From NCBI GenBank assembly GCA_015068525.1, contig SVKJ01000038.1:1-9390 (forward strand): 9,390 nt of DNA, read 5' to 3'. Each line of letters begins with the position of its first letter. The first letter of the stretch is position 1. This document shows positions 1 through 5,502 of this stretch, one piece after another. The notes below the pieces were generated by a model. The model did not search any database, was not told the origin of the DNA, and saw only the letters and a list, made by a program, of their open reading frames with translations. This DNA is from Oscillospiraceae bacterium (GTDB lineage Bacteria; Bacillota; Clostridia; UMGS1840; HGM11507). The translations under genes and the position numbers were made by a program.

Positions 1-32
1 TGCAACATTAACTCTTTATTGAGCAAGTTGCA
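1..32. repeat. Imperfect inverted repeat at window edge
   Basis: TGCAAC at 1-6 is complementary to GTTGCA at 27-32, with additional CTC/GAG pairing inside. It lies 12 bases beyond the stop codon of the minus-strand gene at 44-511, so it could be the stem of that gene's terminator. The window ends before any T-run could be seen, so this is only suggestive. Confidence 0.3.
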
Positions 33-43
33 CCCATTAAGTT

Positions 44-511
44 TTATTTGTTTAAGAACCAAAAGAATAATATAAGAACTATAATTCCCCATAGTATTAT
101 TCCTAAATAATGGCGTTTTTGTTTTGGTTGATAATTACTTATATCTGTTTGCGGTCTGTATTCGTAAGAATTTTGTGCACGAGAACGAGAGTTGTTTGTT
201 GCAGAACGAGCTTTACGATACATTGAAAGAGGATCTGTCTGATTCATAATACGAGAATAAAAATGATTAAGCCATAGTTCGTCTTCGGGTTCGCACATAT
301 TTGATTCGTTACAACCTGGCTCGTGTGAAATTTGATTTCTAACCCAACGATAATGTTTGAGTGTTTTTAAATCATCATCCCAATTACTAACATAGTGATT
401 GCCGTTTGGCGTATTTATCATCTCATCAATATATGCAGATAGTCTTCTGTCGTCATTTAGTATTTCGCCACATAACTTTTCTAAATGTTTATATGAATCT
501 ATGAAACTCAT
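44..511 (-). CDS. Small tail-anchored membrane protein with HEPN-like R-x4-H motif
   Basis: This 155-residue protein is not recognised as a named family. Residues 1-100 are soluble, probably helical and rich in aromatic residues, with the motif W-V-R-N-Q-I-S-H-E (R58, N59, H63). That resembles the R-N-x3-H active-site signature of HEPN-type nuclease or nucleotide-binding domains. Residues 101-134 are a low-complexity polar linker. Residues 136-153 are one very hydrophobic segment preceded by K-Q-K-R, which predicts a C-terminal anchor with the main domain in the cytoplasm. There is no signal peptide. The start ATG is supported by AGGAGGT at 516-522, four bases upstream. The gene begins 51 bases after the tRNA-Ser end, with only a hairpin between, so it may be expressed by read-through from the tRNA promoter. 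That the ORF is a real gene is likely; the HEPN link rests on one motif and is an inference. Confidence 0.75.
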   Translation of the reverse strand: MSFIDSYKHLEKLCGEILNDDRRLSAYIDEMINTPNGNHYVSNWDDDLKTLKHYRWVRNQISHEPGCNESNMCEPEDELWLNHFYSRIMNQTDPLSMYRKARSATNNSRSRAQNSYEYRPQTDISNYQPKQKRHYLGIILWGIIVLILFFWFLNK

Positions 512-530
512 AAGGACCTCCTAAGTTAAA

Positions 531-557
531 GACCGTGAACTTATATAGTTCACGGTC
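531..557 (-). terminator. Hairpin after tRNA-Ser, possible leaky terminator
   Basis: A perfect 10-bp stem (GACCGTGAAC / GTTCACGGTC) with a 7-base loop lies 5 bases past the encoded CCA of the tRNA. On the minus strand it is followed by TTTAACTT, a short and interrupted U-tract. It should end tRNA transcription or give the processing point, but may let some polymerase pass into the small membrane-protein gene. Confidence 0.65.
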
Positions 558-562
558 GTCGT

Positions 563-657
563 TGGCGGACAGGGTGGGATTCGAACCCACGTGCCGGATT
601 GAATACCGACAAACTGATTTCGAGTCAGCCCCGTTATGACCACTTCGATACCTGTCC
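563..657 (-). tRNA. tRNA-Ser(CGA), CCA encoded
   Basis: Read on the minus strand this is a complete type II tRNA. The acceptor stem GGACAGG (657-651) pairs with CCTGTCC (573-567), followed by discriminator G and an encoded CCA (565-563). The anticodon stem GCTGA/TCAGT encloses the loop CTCGAAA, giving anticodon CGA, which reads UCG serine codons. A long variable arm (pairing of TGTCGG- and CCGGCA-type strands around 590-612) is typical of tRNA-Ser, and the T-arm carries GGTTCGAATCC. The anticodon region is partly repeated at 841-863, which suggests past use as an integration target. Confidence 0.97.
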
Positions 658-702
658 GTGTGTATGTTTGAACTCCGATTTGACGGAGAAAAAACTAAGC
701 AA

Positions 703-731
703 ATTATAAAATTTTGTTAGAAAAATGTTAG
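703..731 (-). promoter_or_regulatory. Candidate tRNA-Ser promoter
   Basis: On the minus strand a perfect TATAAT occupies 708-703, with CTAACA (4 of 6 matches to TTGACA) at 731-726 and a 17-base spacer. It lies about 45 bases upstream of the mature tRNA 5' end, so a short leader would be removed by RNase P. The -35 overlaps one unit of the GTTAGAAA repeat array, so any protein bound there could also affect the promoter. Prediction only. Confidence 0.45.
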
Positions 732-756
732 AAATGGCTAGAAAAACCGCTAGATA
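716..756. repeat. Four helically spaced GYTAGAWA direct repeats
   Basis: GTTAGAAA at 716-723 and 727-734, GCTAGAAA at 737-744 and GCTAGATA at 749-756 form a direct-repeat array with start-to-start spacings of 11, 10 and 12 bases, close to one helical turn each. Such phased repeats are usual for arm-type integrase binding sites or other cooperative DNA-binding proteins. No protein gene overlaps it. Confidence 0.6.
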
Positions 757-834
757 AGGCGGTATAAACCAGGTTTGAACCTCGCTTAAACCCGCGTGGT
801 TAAGCCATTTGTAGGGGTACAGTTACAGTGTAAC
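746..834. repeat. Cluster of short inverted repeats
   Basis: Four small palindromes follow each other: ACCGC/GCGGT (746-763), AGGTT/AACCT (771-782), GCTTAA/TTAAGC (784-805) and GTTAC/GTAAC (822-834). The stretch is noticeably richer in G+C than neighbouring intergenic DNA and no reading frame of note is visible. None of the stems is followed by a convincing T-run, so they are not typical terminators. They may belong to the attachment region of a mobile element or to a structured RNA. Confidence 0.45.
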
Positions 835-840
835 CGAGGG

Positions 841-863
841 GATTTCGAGCATGTTCCGTTATG
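841..863. repeat. Partial copy of tRNA-Ser anticodon/D-arm segment (candidate relic att site)
   Basis: GATTTCGAG (841-849) and CCGTTATG (856-863) are identical to 616-624 and 631-638 inside the tRNA-Ser gene, with the same 6-base gap. That is 18 identical bases out of 23, at an offset of 225. The matching part spans the anticodon loop and D-loop side of the tRNA, and similarity stops on both sides. tRNA anticodon loops are classic target sites for tyrosine integrases, so this may be the second attachment site left by a lost or eroded element. No integrase gene is present in the window. Confidence 0.5.
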
Positions 864-886
864 TTTATTGCAAGAATTATTCAAAT

Positions 887-1678
887 TTAAAAACTAACCA
901 TCTCACTTATCATATCACGTTTTGCGACCCAAAGCAAGAGGTCTTTATCAATTTTTATATTTTTACTTTCCATTTTATCTTTGGTTACTTTATATGCAAG
1001 TTCCGGAGTATTGGCTTCGCCACTTAAATGACCGAGCATAAGTCTTTTCAATCCATCGTTAGCAATTAAACTTGAAAAGTAAGCAGAATTTTCATTTGAA
1101 AGATGACCATTATCTCCTAAAATTCTATGTTTTAAAGACTCGGGACGATTGCTGTTTATAAGCATATCCACATCGTGATTTGATTCAAAGAACATAAAAT
1201 CTCTGCCTTTAAAACACTTGAAAAAATTTTCCGAAATGTATCCAATGTCCGTAGCATAACTTGCAGTTTTTTTGCCAAACTGAAAATTAAAACCTAAGGA
1301 ATATTTAGTATCATGCGGAGTTTTGAAAGAGGAAACAACAATATCTTTAACTTCAAACTCTTTTTCGTCAGGTATGATAATTCGTCTATACATTGGCATA
1401 TTTATAGATTTATCAAAAATTTCTTCATGAGTTCCATATGATGCATAAATCGGTATATCAGTTTTATTAACAATCATTGAAAGCGCACTGATATGGTCAG
1501 TGTGTGGATGAGTTATAAATAATGCATCAATGTCAGTAATTTTTAAATCAATTTTATCAAGTTGCTCTCTGATTTGTTTAAAAGAGCCACCACAATCTAT
1601 TAAAATGTTTGTGTTTTTATATGTAAAAGCTGATGCGTTTTTACTGCTTCCTGAATACAAAGAAGTAAATTTAACCAT
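887..1678 (-). CDS. walJ: MBL-fold metallo-hydrolase, WalJ/YycJ-like
   Basis: A 263-residue metallo-beta-lactamase-fold hydrolase. The metal-binding motif H57-P-H59-T-D61-H62 is intact. Further candidate ligands or conserved positions are D28 (LIDCG), H122 (TPHD), D144 (YATDIG), H168 (ESNHD) and H217 (GHLS). The segment ILGDNGHLSN at 187-195 is typical of the WalJ/YycJ branch, a cytosolic family with nuclease-like members linked in Bacillus and relatives to coordinating cell-wall synthesis with replication. Length fits the family. The ATG shares its A with the TAA stop of murA (TAATG), and the AGGAGAG ribosome site lies inside the murA end about 10 bases upstream, so the two genes are translationally coupled. 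No walRK genes are nearby; pairing with murA instead is consistent with a cell-wall role. Family assignment is firm; the biochemical activity is inferred. Confidence 0.85.
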   Translation of the reverse strand: MVKFTSLYSGSSKNASAFTYKNTNILIDCGGSFKQIREQLDKIDLKITDIDALFITHPHTDHISALSMIVNKTDIPIYASYGTHEEIFDKSINMPMYRRIIIPDEKEFEVKDIVVSSFKTPHDTKYSLGFNFQFGKKTASYATDIGYISENFFKCFKGRDFMFFESNHDVDMLINSNRPESLKHRILGDNGHLSNENSAYFSSLIANDGLKRLMLGHLSGEANTPELAYKVTKDKMESKNIKIDKDLLLWVAKRDMISEMVSF

Positions 1679-2934
1679 TATATTGATACTCTCCTGATAG
1701 TTCCACCGATGCCTTCAATTTTTTCTACAACTCTTTCATAGCCTCTGTCAATATGATAAATTTCAGAAATTTCGGTAGTTCCTTCTGCAGACAACCCTGC
1801 AATAAGCATTGCAGCACCTGCTCTTAAATCAGTTGCAAGGACAGGAGCGCCTGAAAAACTTTCGACTCCTTCAATAACAGCCATATTACCATTTACATTG
1901 ATTTTAGCACCCATTTTTTTAAGCTCACTTACATATTTATAACGTGAATCCCAAACTGTTTCAATAACAGTACTTGTACCATTGGATAAAGCCAGAAGCG
2001 TTGCAATAATTGGCTGCATATCAGTAGGGAACCCAGGGTAAGGCATTGTTTTGACTGTCGATTTGTTAAAACGTTCTATATAGAAAATTCTAACATAATC
2101 GCCGCCTTCTTCAACACCGACGTTCATTTCTTCAAGTTTTGCACTTATTGGTTCTAAATGTTTGGGAATAACATTTTGGATTGTAACATCACCTTTAGTT
2201 GCGGCAGCCATAACCATATATGTGCCTGCTTCGATCTGGTCAGGAATTATGGCATATCTTGTGCCTGAAAGTTTATCTACACCTTTTATTTTTATAATAT
2301 CAGTACCAGCACCTTTTATTTTTGCACCCATAGAATTTAAAAAGTTTGCAAGGTCAACAATGTGAGGTTCTTTTGCAGCGTTTTCGATTGTTGTGGTGCC
2401 TTGCGCTTTAACTGATGCAAGAATAATATTCATTGTAGCGCCGACTGAAACTGTATCTAAAAAAACGTTGTTTCCAATAAGTTCGGAAGCAACAGCTTCA
2501 ATTCTGCCACCTTTGGTTTCTACTTTAGCTCCTAATGCTTCAAATCCTTTAATATGTAAATCCATTGGTCTGTCACCGAGATTACATCCACCCGGCAATG
2601 CAATATCTGCGTGTTTATATTTAGATAAAAGTGCACCCATAAAATAATATGATGCTCTCATTTTGCTTGTTAACTCAAAAGAACAGGTAGTAGTGGAAAT
2701 TCCCGTACAGTCTATTTTGACCGTGTTTTTATCAAGTAGTTCAATTTTAGCACCAAGTTCAGTAAGAATTTTAAACTGAACTTCTATATCCTGAATCATA
2801 GGGACATTTTCGATGATACAGGGTTCATCTGATAAAATGACAGCAGGAACTATAGCAACAGCAGCATTTTTAGCACCACTTATACATACCGAACCATTTA
2901 ATGGTTTTCCACCTGTGATTATGTATTTTTCCAC
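1678..2934 (-). CDS. murA: UDP-N-acetylglucosamine 1-carboxyvinyltransferase
   Basis: MurA transfers enolpyruvate from PEP to UDP-GlcNAc, the first committed step of peptidoglycan precursor synthesis, in the cytosol. The protein is complete at 418 residues with an EPSP-synthase-type double barrel. Key residues are visible: K22-N23 (SGAKNA), R93, the catalytic C117 in LPGGCNLG (so fosfomycin-sensitive in type), R122, D305 (FPTDMQP), R371 (DLRAG) and R397 (HIDRGYE). These numbers match the E. coli enzyme almost exactly when GTG at 2934 is taken as start. That GTG is 8 bases after AAGGGAG, whereas an in-frame GTG three codons earlier (2943) directly abuts the ribosome site and is unlikely. It is followed by the overlapping walJ-like gene. 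Many Firmicutes carry two MurA paralogues; which of the two this is cannot be told here. Confidence 0.96.
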   Translation of the reverse strand: MEKYIITGGKPLNGSVCISGAKNAAVAIVPAVILSDEPCIIENVPMIQDIEVQFKILTELGAKIELLDKNTVKIDCTGISTTTCSFELTSKMRASYYFMGALLSKYKHADIALPGGCNLGDRPMDLHIKGFEALGAKVETKGGRIEAVASELIGNNVFLDTVSVGATMNIILASVKAQGTTTIENAAKEPHIVDLANFLNSMGAKIKGAGTDIIKIKGVDKLSGTRYAIIPDQIEAGTYMVMAAATKGDVTIQNVIPKHLEPISAKLEEMNVGVEEGGDYVRIFYIERFNKSTVKTMPYPGFPTDMQPIIATLLALSNGTSTVIETVWDSRYKYVSELKKMGAKINVNGNMAVIEGVESFSGAPVLATDLRAGAAMLIAGLSAEGTTEISEIYHIDRGYERVVEKIEGIGGTIRRVSI

Positions 2935-3032
2935 ACCATACACTCCCTTAAAAAATCACTTCAGTATATTATATCATATCAATAAAAAAAATCAAAGTGT
3001 TTTTTAAATATTTTATAAAAATGTATGGTGTG
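2932..3032. repeat. 11-bp inverted repeat spanning murA start and upstream region
   Basis: CACACCATACA at 2932-2942 and TGTATGGTGTG at 3022-3032 are perfect inverted copies, 79 bases apart. One arm covers the murA initiation codon; the other lies just after the rubrerythrin stop, upstream of the murA promoter. Only a transcript reading through from rubrerythrin would contain both arms and could fold over the murA start. Confidence 0.55.
2968..2995 (-). promoter_or_regulatory. murA promoter
   Basis: On the minus strand TTGATT (2995-2990) and a perfect TATAAT (2973-2968) are separated by 16 bases. Transcription would begin near 2961, leaving a leader of about 25 bases before the GTG start. It is well placed to drive the murA-walJ pair independently of rubrerythrin. 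Confidence 0.65.
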
Positions 3033-3037
3033 AAAGC

Positions 3038-3628
3038 CTAATTTGTATAAGGAGAAAATTCTTTTCTTATGAAATAACCCTGATTATGATCGCAAACAGG
3101 ACAATTTTTCGGTGCTTCTTTTCCTTTGTGAACATGCCCGCAATTTAAACATACCCATTCAACTTCGTTGTCGTCAGAGAATAATTTGTTGTTTTCAAGA
3201 AGATTTGCAAATTGCATAAATCTTTCGGCGTGAGTTTTTTCAATTAAAGCAATTTTGTCAAATAGATTTGCAACTTTAATGAAACCTTCTTCTTTTGCCA
3301 TTTTTGCAAAATCAGGATAAACAGGAGAAAATTCTTCCTGTTCATTATGAACGGCGCTTTTTAAAAGTTCTAAAATATTTGTAGATTTATCTACAGGATA
3401 TCCGCCTTCGATATTAATGTTTTCGCCTTTTAGTTCACCTAGTGCGTCATAAAAAAGTTCTGCATGTTCTTTTTCCTGACCTGCAGTATAATTAAAGATA
3501 ACTTCAATAACATGAAGCTGTTGTTTTTTTGCTTCACTTGCAGCAAAAGTATAACGGTTTCTTGCCTGGCTTTCTCCTGCAAACGCTTTCATCAGATTAA
3601 TTTTGGTTTTACTGTCTTTAAGTTCCAT
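3038..3628 (-). CDS. rbr: Rubrerythrin
   Basis: A 196-residue rubrerythrin, a cytosolic non-haem di-iron peroxidase that reduces hydrogen peroxide in anaerobes using electrons from rubredoxin or NADH oxidoreductases. The N-terminal four-helix domain supplies di-iron ligands E19 (AGES), E52/H55 (QEKEH), E96/E99 (HNEQEE) and E130/H133 (EKTH). The C-terminal rubredoxin-like domain has two Cys pairs, C160/C163 (CLNC) and C176/C179 (CPVC), for one Fe(SCys)4 centre. The chosen start is ATG at 3628, nine bases after AAGGAG; an in-frame TTG at 3637 touches the ribosome site and is rejected. It is monocistronic, divergent from the galactokinase gene, with no clear terminator before murA. PerR control is common for this family but no convincing PerR box was seen in 3638-3761. 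Confidence 0.95.
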   Translation of the reverse strand: MELKDSKTKINLMKAFAGESQARNRYTFAASEAKKQQLHVIEVIFNYTAGQEKEHAELFYDALGELKGENINIEGGYPVDKSTNILELLKSAVHNEQEEFSPVYPDFAKMAKEEGFIKVANLFDKIALIEKTHAERFMQFANLLENNKLFSDDNEVEWVCLNCGHVHKGKEAPKNCPVCDHNQGYFIRKEFSPYTN

Positions 3629-3698
3629 AAATGTCAACTCCTTTTTCTCATATTATCTTTTTCTAAGGTAAAAAATATACATAAATTTTAAAATATAA

Positions 3699-3726
3699 TT
3701 GACTAATTAAAAAAGTATGGTATTAT
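3699..3726 (+). promoter_or_regulatory. Promoter of galactokinase-family gene
   Basis: TTGACT (3699-3704) and TATTAT (3721-3726) with a 16-base spacer lie 36 bases upstream of the ATG. An imperfectly centred inverted repeat AAGTAT/ATACTT (3713-3718 and 3728-3733) overlaps the -10 element and could be a repressor site. Confidence 0.55.
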
Positions 3727-3761
3727 TATACTTGTAAAATAAATTGGTAGAGGTTTTAAAA

Positions 3762-5018
3762 ATGAAAAATAATATTTTTACAAAAGAAGTTTTAGAAAAA
3801 ATAGAACTTTTATATGACAATAATGAAGAAACAAAAGAAAGATATCTTAATGCGGTAAATACATTTAAGAAACTTTATAAAAGGGATGATTTTAATATTT
3901 TCTCTGCACCTGGCAGAACGGAAATAATAGGCAACCATACCGATCATCAGCGTGGTATGGCAATGGCGGGAAGCGTTAATCTGGATGTAATCGGTGTAGC
4001 AGCAAAAAATAATTCTGATTTTGTAAGAGTGGTATCTTTTGGTTATGAAAAAGAAGACATAGTTAATGTAAATGAACTCGATATTAGAGAACACGAAAAA
4101 GAAAGATCAGTTTCACTTATAAGAGGGATTGTTAAAGCGTTTGTTGACTTAGGGTATAAAGTAGGAGGGCTTGATATATATGTTTCAAGCAATGTTTTAA
4201 AAGGCTCTGGACTTTCTTCTTCTGCCGCGTTTGAAGTTTTAATTGCAACTATAGTAAATCATATGTACTGCGATGCTAAAGAAGATGCAATATCTATTGC
4301 TAAAATTGGCAAGTATGCAGAAAATGTTTATTTTGGGAAACCTTGCGGGCTATTAGACCAGTTGGCTTCAAGTGTAGGCGGTTTTGTATATATGGATTTT
4401 TGCGATAATTCTAATCCTAAAGTTGAAAAAATAGAACTAAACTACAAAAAAGAAGGATATACTTTGTGTATTCTTGATACAGGTGGAAGTCACGCTGATT
4501 TAACTAATGACTATGCTGATATTTCGGGAGAACTTAAGAAAATATCACAACATTTTGGAAAAGAAGTTTTAAGAGAAGTACCTGAGGATGATTTTATAAG
4601 AGAAATCAAGATGCTAAGAGAAAAAGCAGGCGACAGGGCGGTTTTAAGAGCATTTCATGTGTATGAAGAAAATAAAAGGGTAGAAACGGCTAAAAATTGT
4701 CTTAAAGAAAAAGATTTTAATGGATTTTTACAAATTTTAAAAGTATCAGGAAACTCGTCTTTTAAATACTTACAAAATGTATATTCTCCATCAGATACTA
4801 AACAGCAAGGACTTGCTTTAGCACTATTACTTGCTGAGAAAATTTTAAAAGATAAAGGTGCTTTTCGTGTTCATGGAGGCGGGTTCGCAGGAACAATACA
4901 AGCATTTGTTCCAAATGAACTTGTAGATGAATATGTTTCTGAAATGGAAAGCGTATTCGGAAAGGGAAAATGTCACAAACTTTTTGTAAGACCGCTTGGC
5001 GCAACAAAAATATTATAG
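3762..5018 (+). CDS. galK: Galactokinase-family GHMP kinase
   Basis: A 418-residue cytosolic GHMP-superfamily sugar kinase, ATP-dependent and of galactokinase architecture. The N-terminal galactokinase signature is at 50-64 (PGRTEIIGNHTDHQR). The ATP-binding loop L-K-G-S-G-L-S-S-S-A is at 146-155. The likely catalytic Asp is D199 in GLLDQ, and the third GHMP motif H-G-G-G-F-A-G is at 371-377. The start is ATG at 3762 with AGAGGT seven bases upstream; an upstream in-frame TTG at 3744 precedes that site and is rejected. In standard galactokinases the sugar-contacting stretch is GEHTDY; here it reads GNHTDH, replacing the Glu and the final Tyr. Variants of this kind are common in Clostridia and annotated as galactokinase, but the sugar specificity is not certain. 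No galT or galE is adjacent, and a strong terminator closes the gene. Confidence 0.85.
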   Translation: MKNNIFTKEVLEKIELLYDNNEETKERYLNAVNTFKKLYKRDDFNIFSAPGRTEIIGNHTDHQRGMAMAGSVNLDVIGVAAKNNSDFVRVVSFGYEKEDIVNVNELDIREHEKERSVSLIRGIVKAFVDLGYKVGGLDIYVSSNVLKGSGLSSSAAFEVLIATIVNHMYCDAKEDAISIAKIGKYAENVYFGKPCGLLDQLASSVGGFVYMDFCDNSNPKVEKIELNYKKEGYTLCILDTGGSHADLTNDYADISGELKKISQHFGKEVLREVPEDDFIREIKMLREKAGDRAVLRAFHVYEENKRVETAKNCLKEKDFNGFLQILKVSGNSSFKYLQNVYSPSDTKQQGLALALLLAEKILKDKGAFRVHGGGFAGTIQAFVPNELVDEYVSEMESVFGKGKCHKLFVRPLGATKIL

Positions 5019-5020
5019 TA

Positions 5021-5050
5021 AAAAACGCCTGAATTTTTCAGGCGTTTTTT
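5021..5050. terminator. Strong bidirectional terminator after galactokinase
   Basis: The stem ACGCCTGAA/TTCAGGCGT (5025-5033 and 5037-5045) has a 3-base loop and is flanked by an A-run on the left and a T-run on the right. It therefore works as an intrinsic terminator on both strands. It lies two bases after the galactokinase stop, and its T-run overlaps the first bases of the 54-bp repeat. Confidence 0.93.
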
Positions 5051-5101
5051 AATAAATAAATTACCTATATAATTTTCTTTCTTTAATTTCTTTAAAATGC
5101 A
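5048..5101. repeat. 54-bp direct repeat, left copy (PHP gene 3' end)
   Basis: This is base-for-base identical to 8197-8250. It includes the stop and last 12 codons (H-F-K-E-I-K to L-Y-R) of the PHP-domain gene in minus orientation, cut inside the preceding Met codon. Since the other 281 codons are absent here, this copy is a duplicated fragment, not a gene. Together the two copies bracket the rpiR-hydrolase-carrier cassette. Confidence 0.97.
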
Positions 5102-5103
5102 GC

Positions 5104-5217
5104 ATCGAAGGCAAATTCGGAAAAGAAACTATGATTGCAGGACTTAACAAGTTTCTGCGTATTTACTACGGCAAGATTACTGAACTCTATAATTTCATTG
5201 ATAAAGAATTAAATTGA
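5104..5217 (+). pseudogene. Stranded C-terminal coding fragment, family unknown
   Basis: Immediately after the 54-bp repeat, a plus-strand frame of 37 codons ends in TGA at 5215-5217. It starts with I-E-G-K-F-G-K-E-T-M and ends I-D-K-E-L-N, has normal codon use and amphipathic-helix character, and differs in base composition from the flanking AT-rich DNA. There is no start codon with a ribosome site at its left end. It reads like the last part of a protein whose body was removed when the repeat junction formed. I do not recognise the family. It could also be a chance open frame. Confidence 0.4.
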
Positions 5218-5411
5218 AGTAACTACCCCAAACCTTTAATATTTTCACTGAGTGACAAAAATATCTATTTGCCAACTCTATTTTTTTATGCCCTTTTTGT
5301 GTTGATAAAATTTGAAAAAGAATATTTTTTGAAATAAAAAGTGATGTTGTACAATCGATTTTACCGGGTTTTGAAATTGTTTTAAATAGATGTTGTGGTT
5401 ATAATTTTATC

Positions 5412-5440
5412 TTGACAAAAAAGAAGGGATACGATATAAT
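5412..5440 (+). promoter_or_regulatory. Full-consensus promoter of the rpiR operon
   Basis: TTGACA (5412-5417) and TATAAT (5435-5440) match the vegetative sigma-70/SigA consensus at all twelve positions, with the ideal 17-base spacer. This is the strongest promoter in the window, and the adjoining palindromes suggest it is normally repressed. Confidence 0.92.
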
Positions 5441-5485
5441 AGAAAATAATTCTAATTAATAAAAAAAAATAGAAAAAAATTTCTA
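5440..5485. promoter_or_regulatory. Two palindromic operator candidates (O1, O2)
   Basis: TAGAAAATAATTCTA (5440-5454; arms TAGAA/TTCTA) begins on the last base of the -10 box and covers the expected transcription start. TAGAAAAAAATTTCTA (5470-5485; arms TAGAAA/TTTCTA) lies before the ribosome site. Their centres are about 30 bp apart, near three helical turns. The GAAA-N4-TTTC core resembles operators reported for RpiR/MurR-type regulators, so autorepression by the downstream gene is the likely reading. Confidence 0.65.
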
Positions 5486-5502
5486 AGATTGAGAGGGGTT
5501 AT

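Larger units (their letters stand above)
5019..5502. other. 484-base intergenic region before the rpiR operon
   Basis: Contents in order: the galactokinase terminator, the left copy of the 54-bp repeat, a stranded 37-codon reading-frame tail (5104-5217), an AT-rich stretch 5218-5411 in which nothing is recognised apart from a repeated GATGTTGT (about 5343 and 5392), and the promoter and palindromes of the rpiR operon (5412-5485). Confidence 0.7.

Noticed and set aside
673..688. CTCCG/CGGAG hairpin upstream of tRNA-Ser as a terminator
   Set aside because: On the plus strand it is followed by A residues; on the minus strand the T-run precedes the stem. It lies in the predicted tRNA leader.
770..865. 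A second, degraded full tRNA gene
   Set aside because: Only the D-arm/anticodon segment matches tRNA-Ser. A T-loop-like GGTTCAAACC is present on the minus strand, but acceptor and anticodon stems do not form.
2935..2943. GTG at 2943 as murA start (421-residue form)
   Set aside because: It directly abuts the AAGGGAG ribosome site, with no spacing. GTG at 2934 has an 8-base spacing and gives standard MurA residue numbering.
2162..3007. Plus-strand open frames opposite murA (2162-2365, 2393-2647, 2813-3007)
   Set aside because: They lie antisense to the well-conserved murA gene, have no ribosome sites and give no recognisable protein.
3629..3637. TTG at 3637 as rubrerythrin start
   Set aside because: It follows AAGGAG with no spacing; ATG at 3628 is nine bases away and starts the family-typical N-terminus.
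3744..3761. TTG at 3744 as galactokinase start
   Set aside because: It lies upstream of the AGAGGT ribosome site; ATG at 3762 is correctly spaced.
5104..5217. C-terminus of an IS5/IS1182-type transposase
   Set aside because: The opening I-E-G-K-F-G recalls such transposases, but the remaining residues do not match, and no inverted terminal repeats were found.
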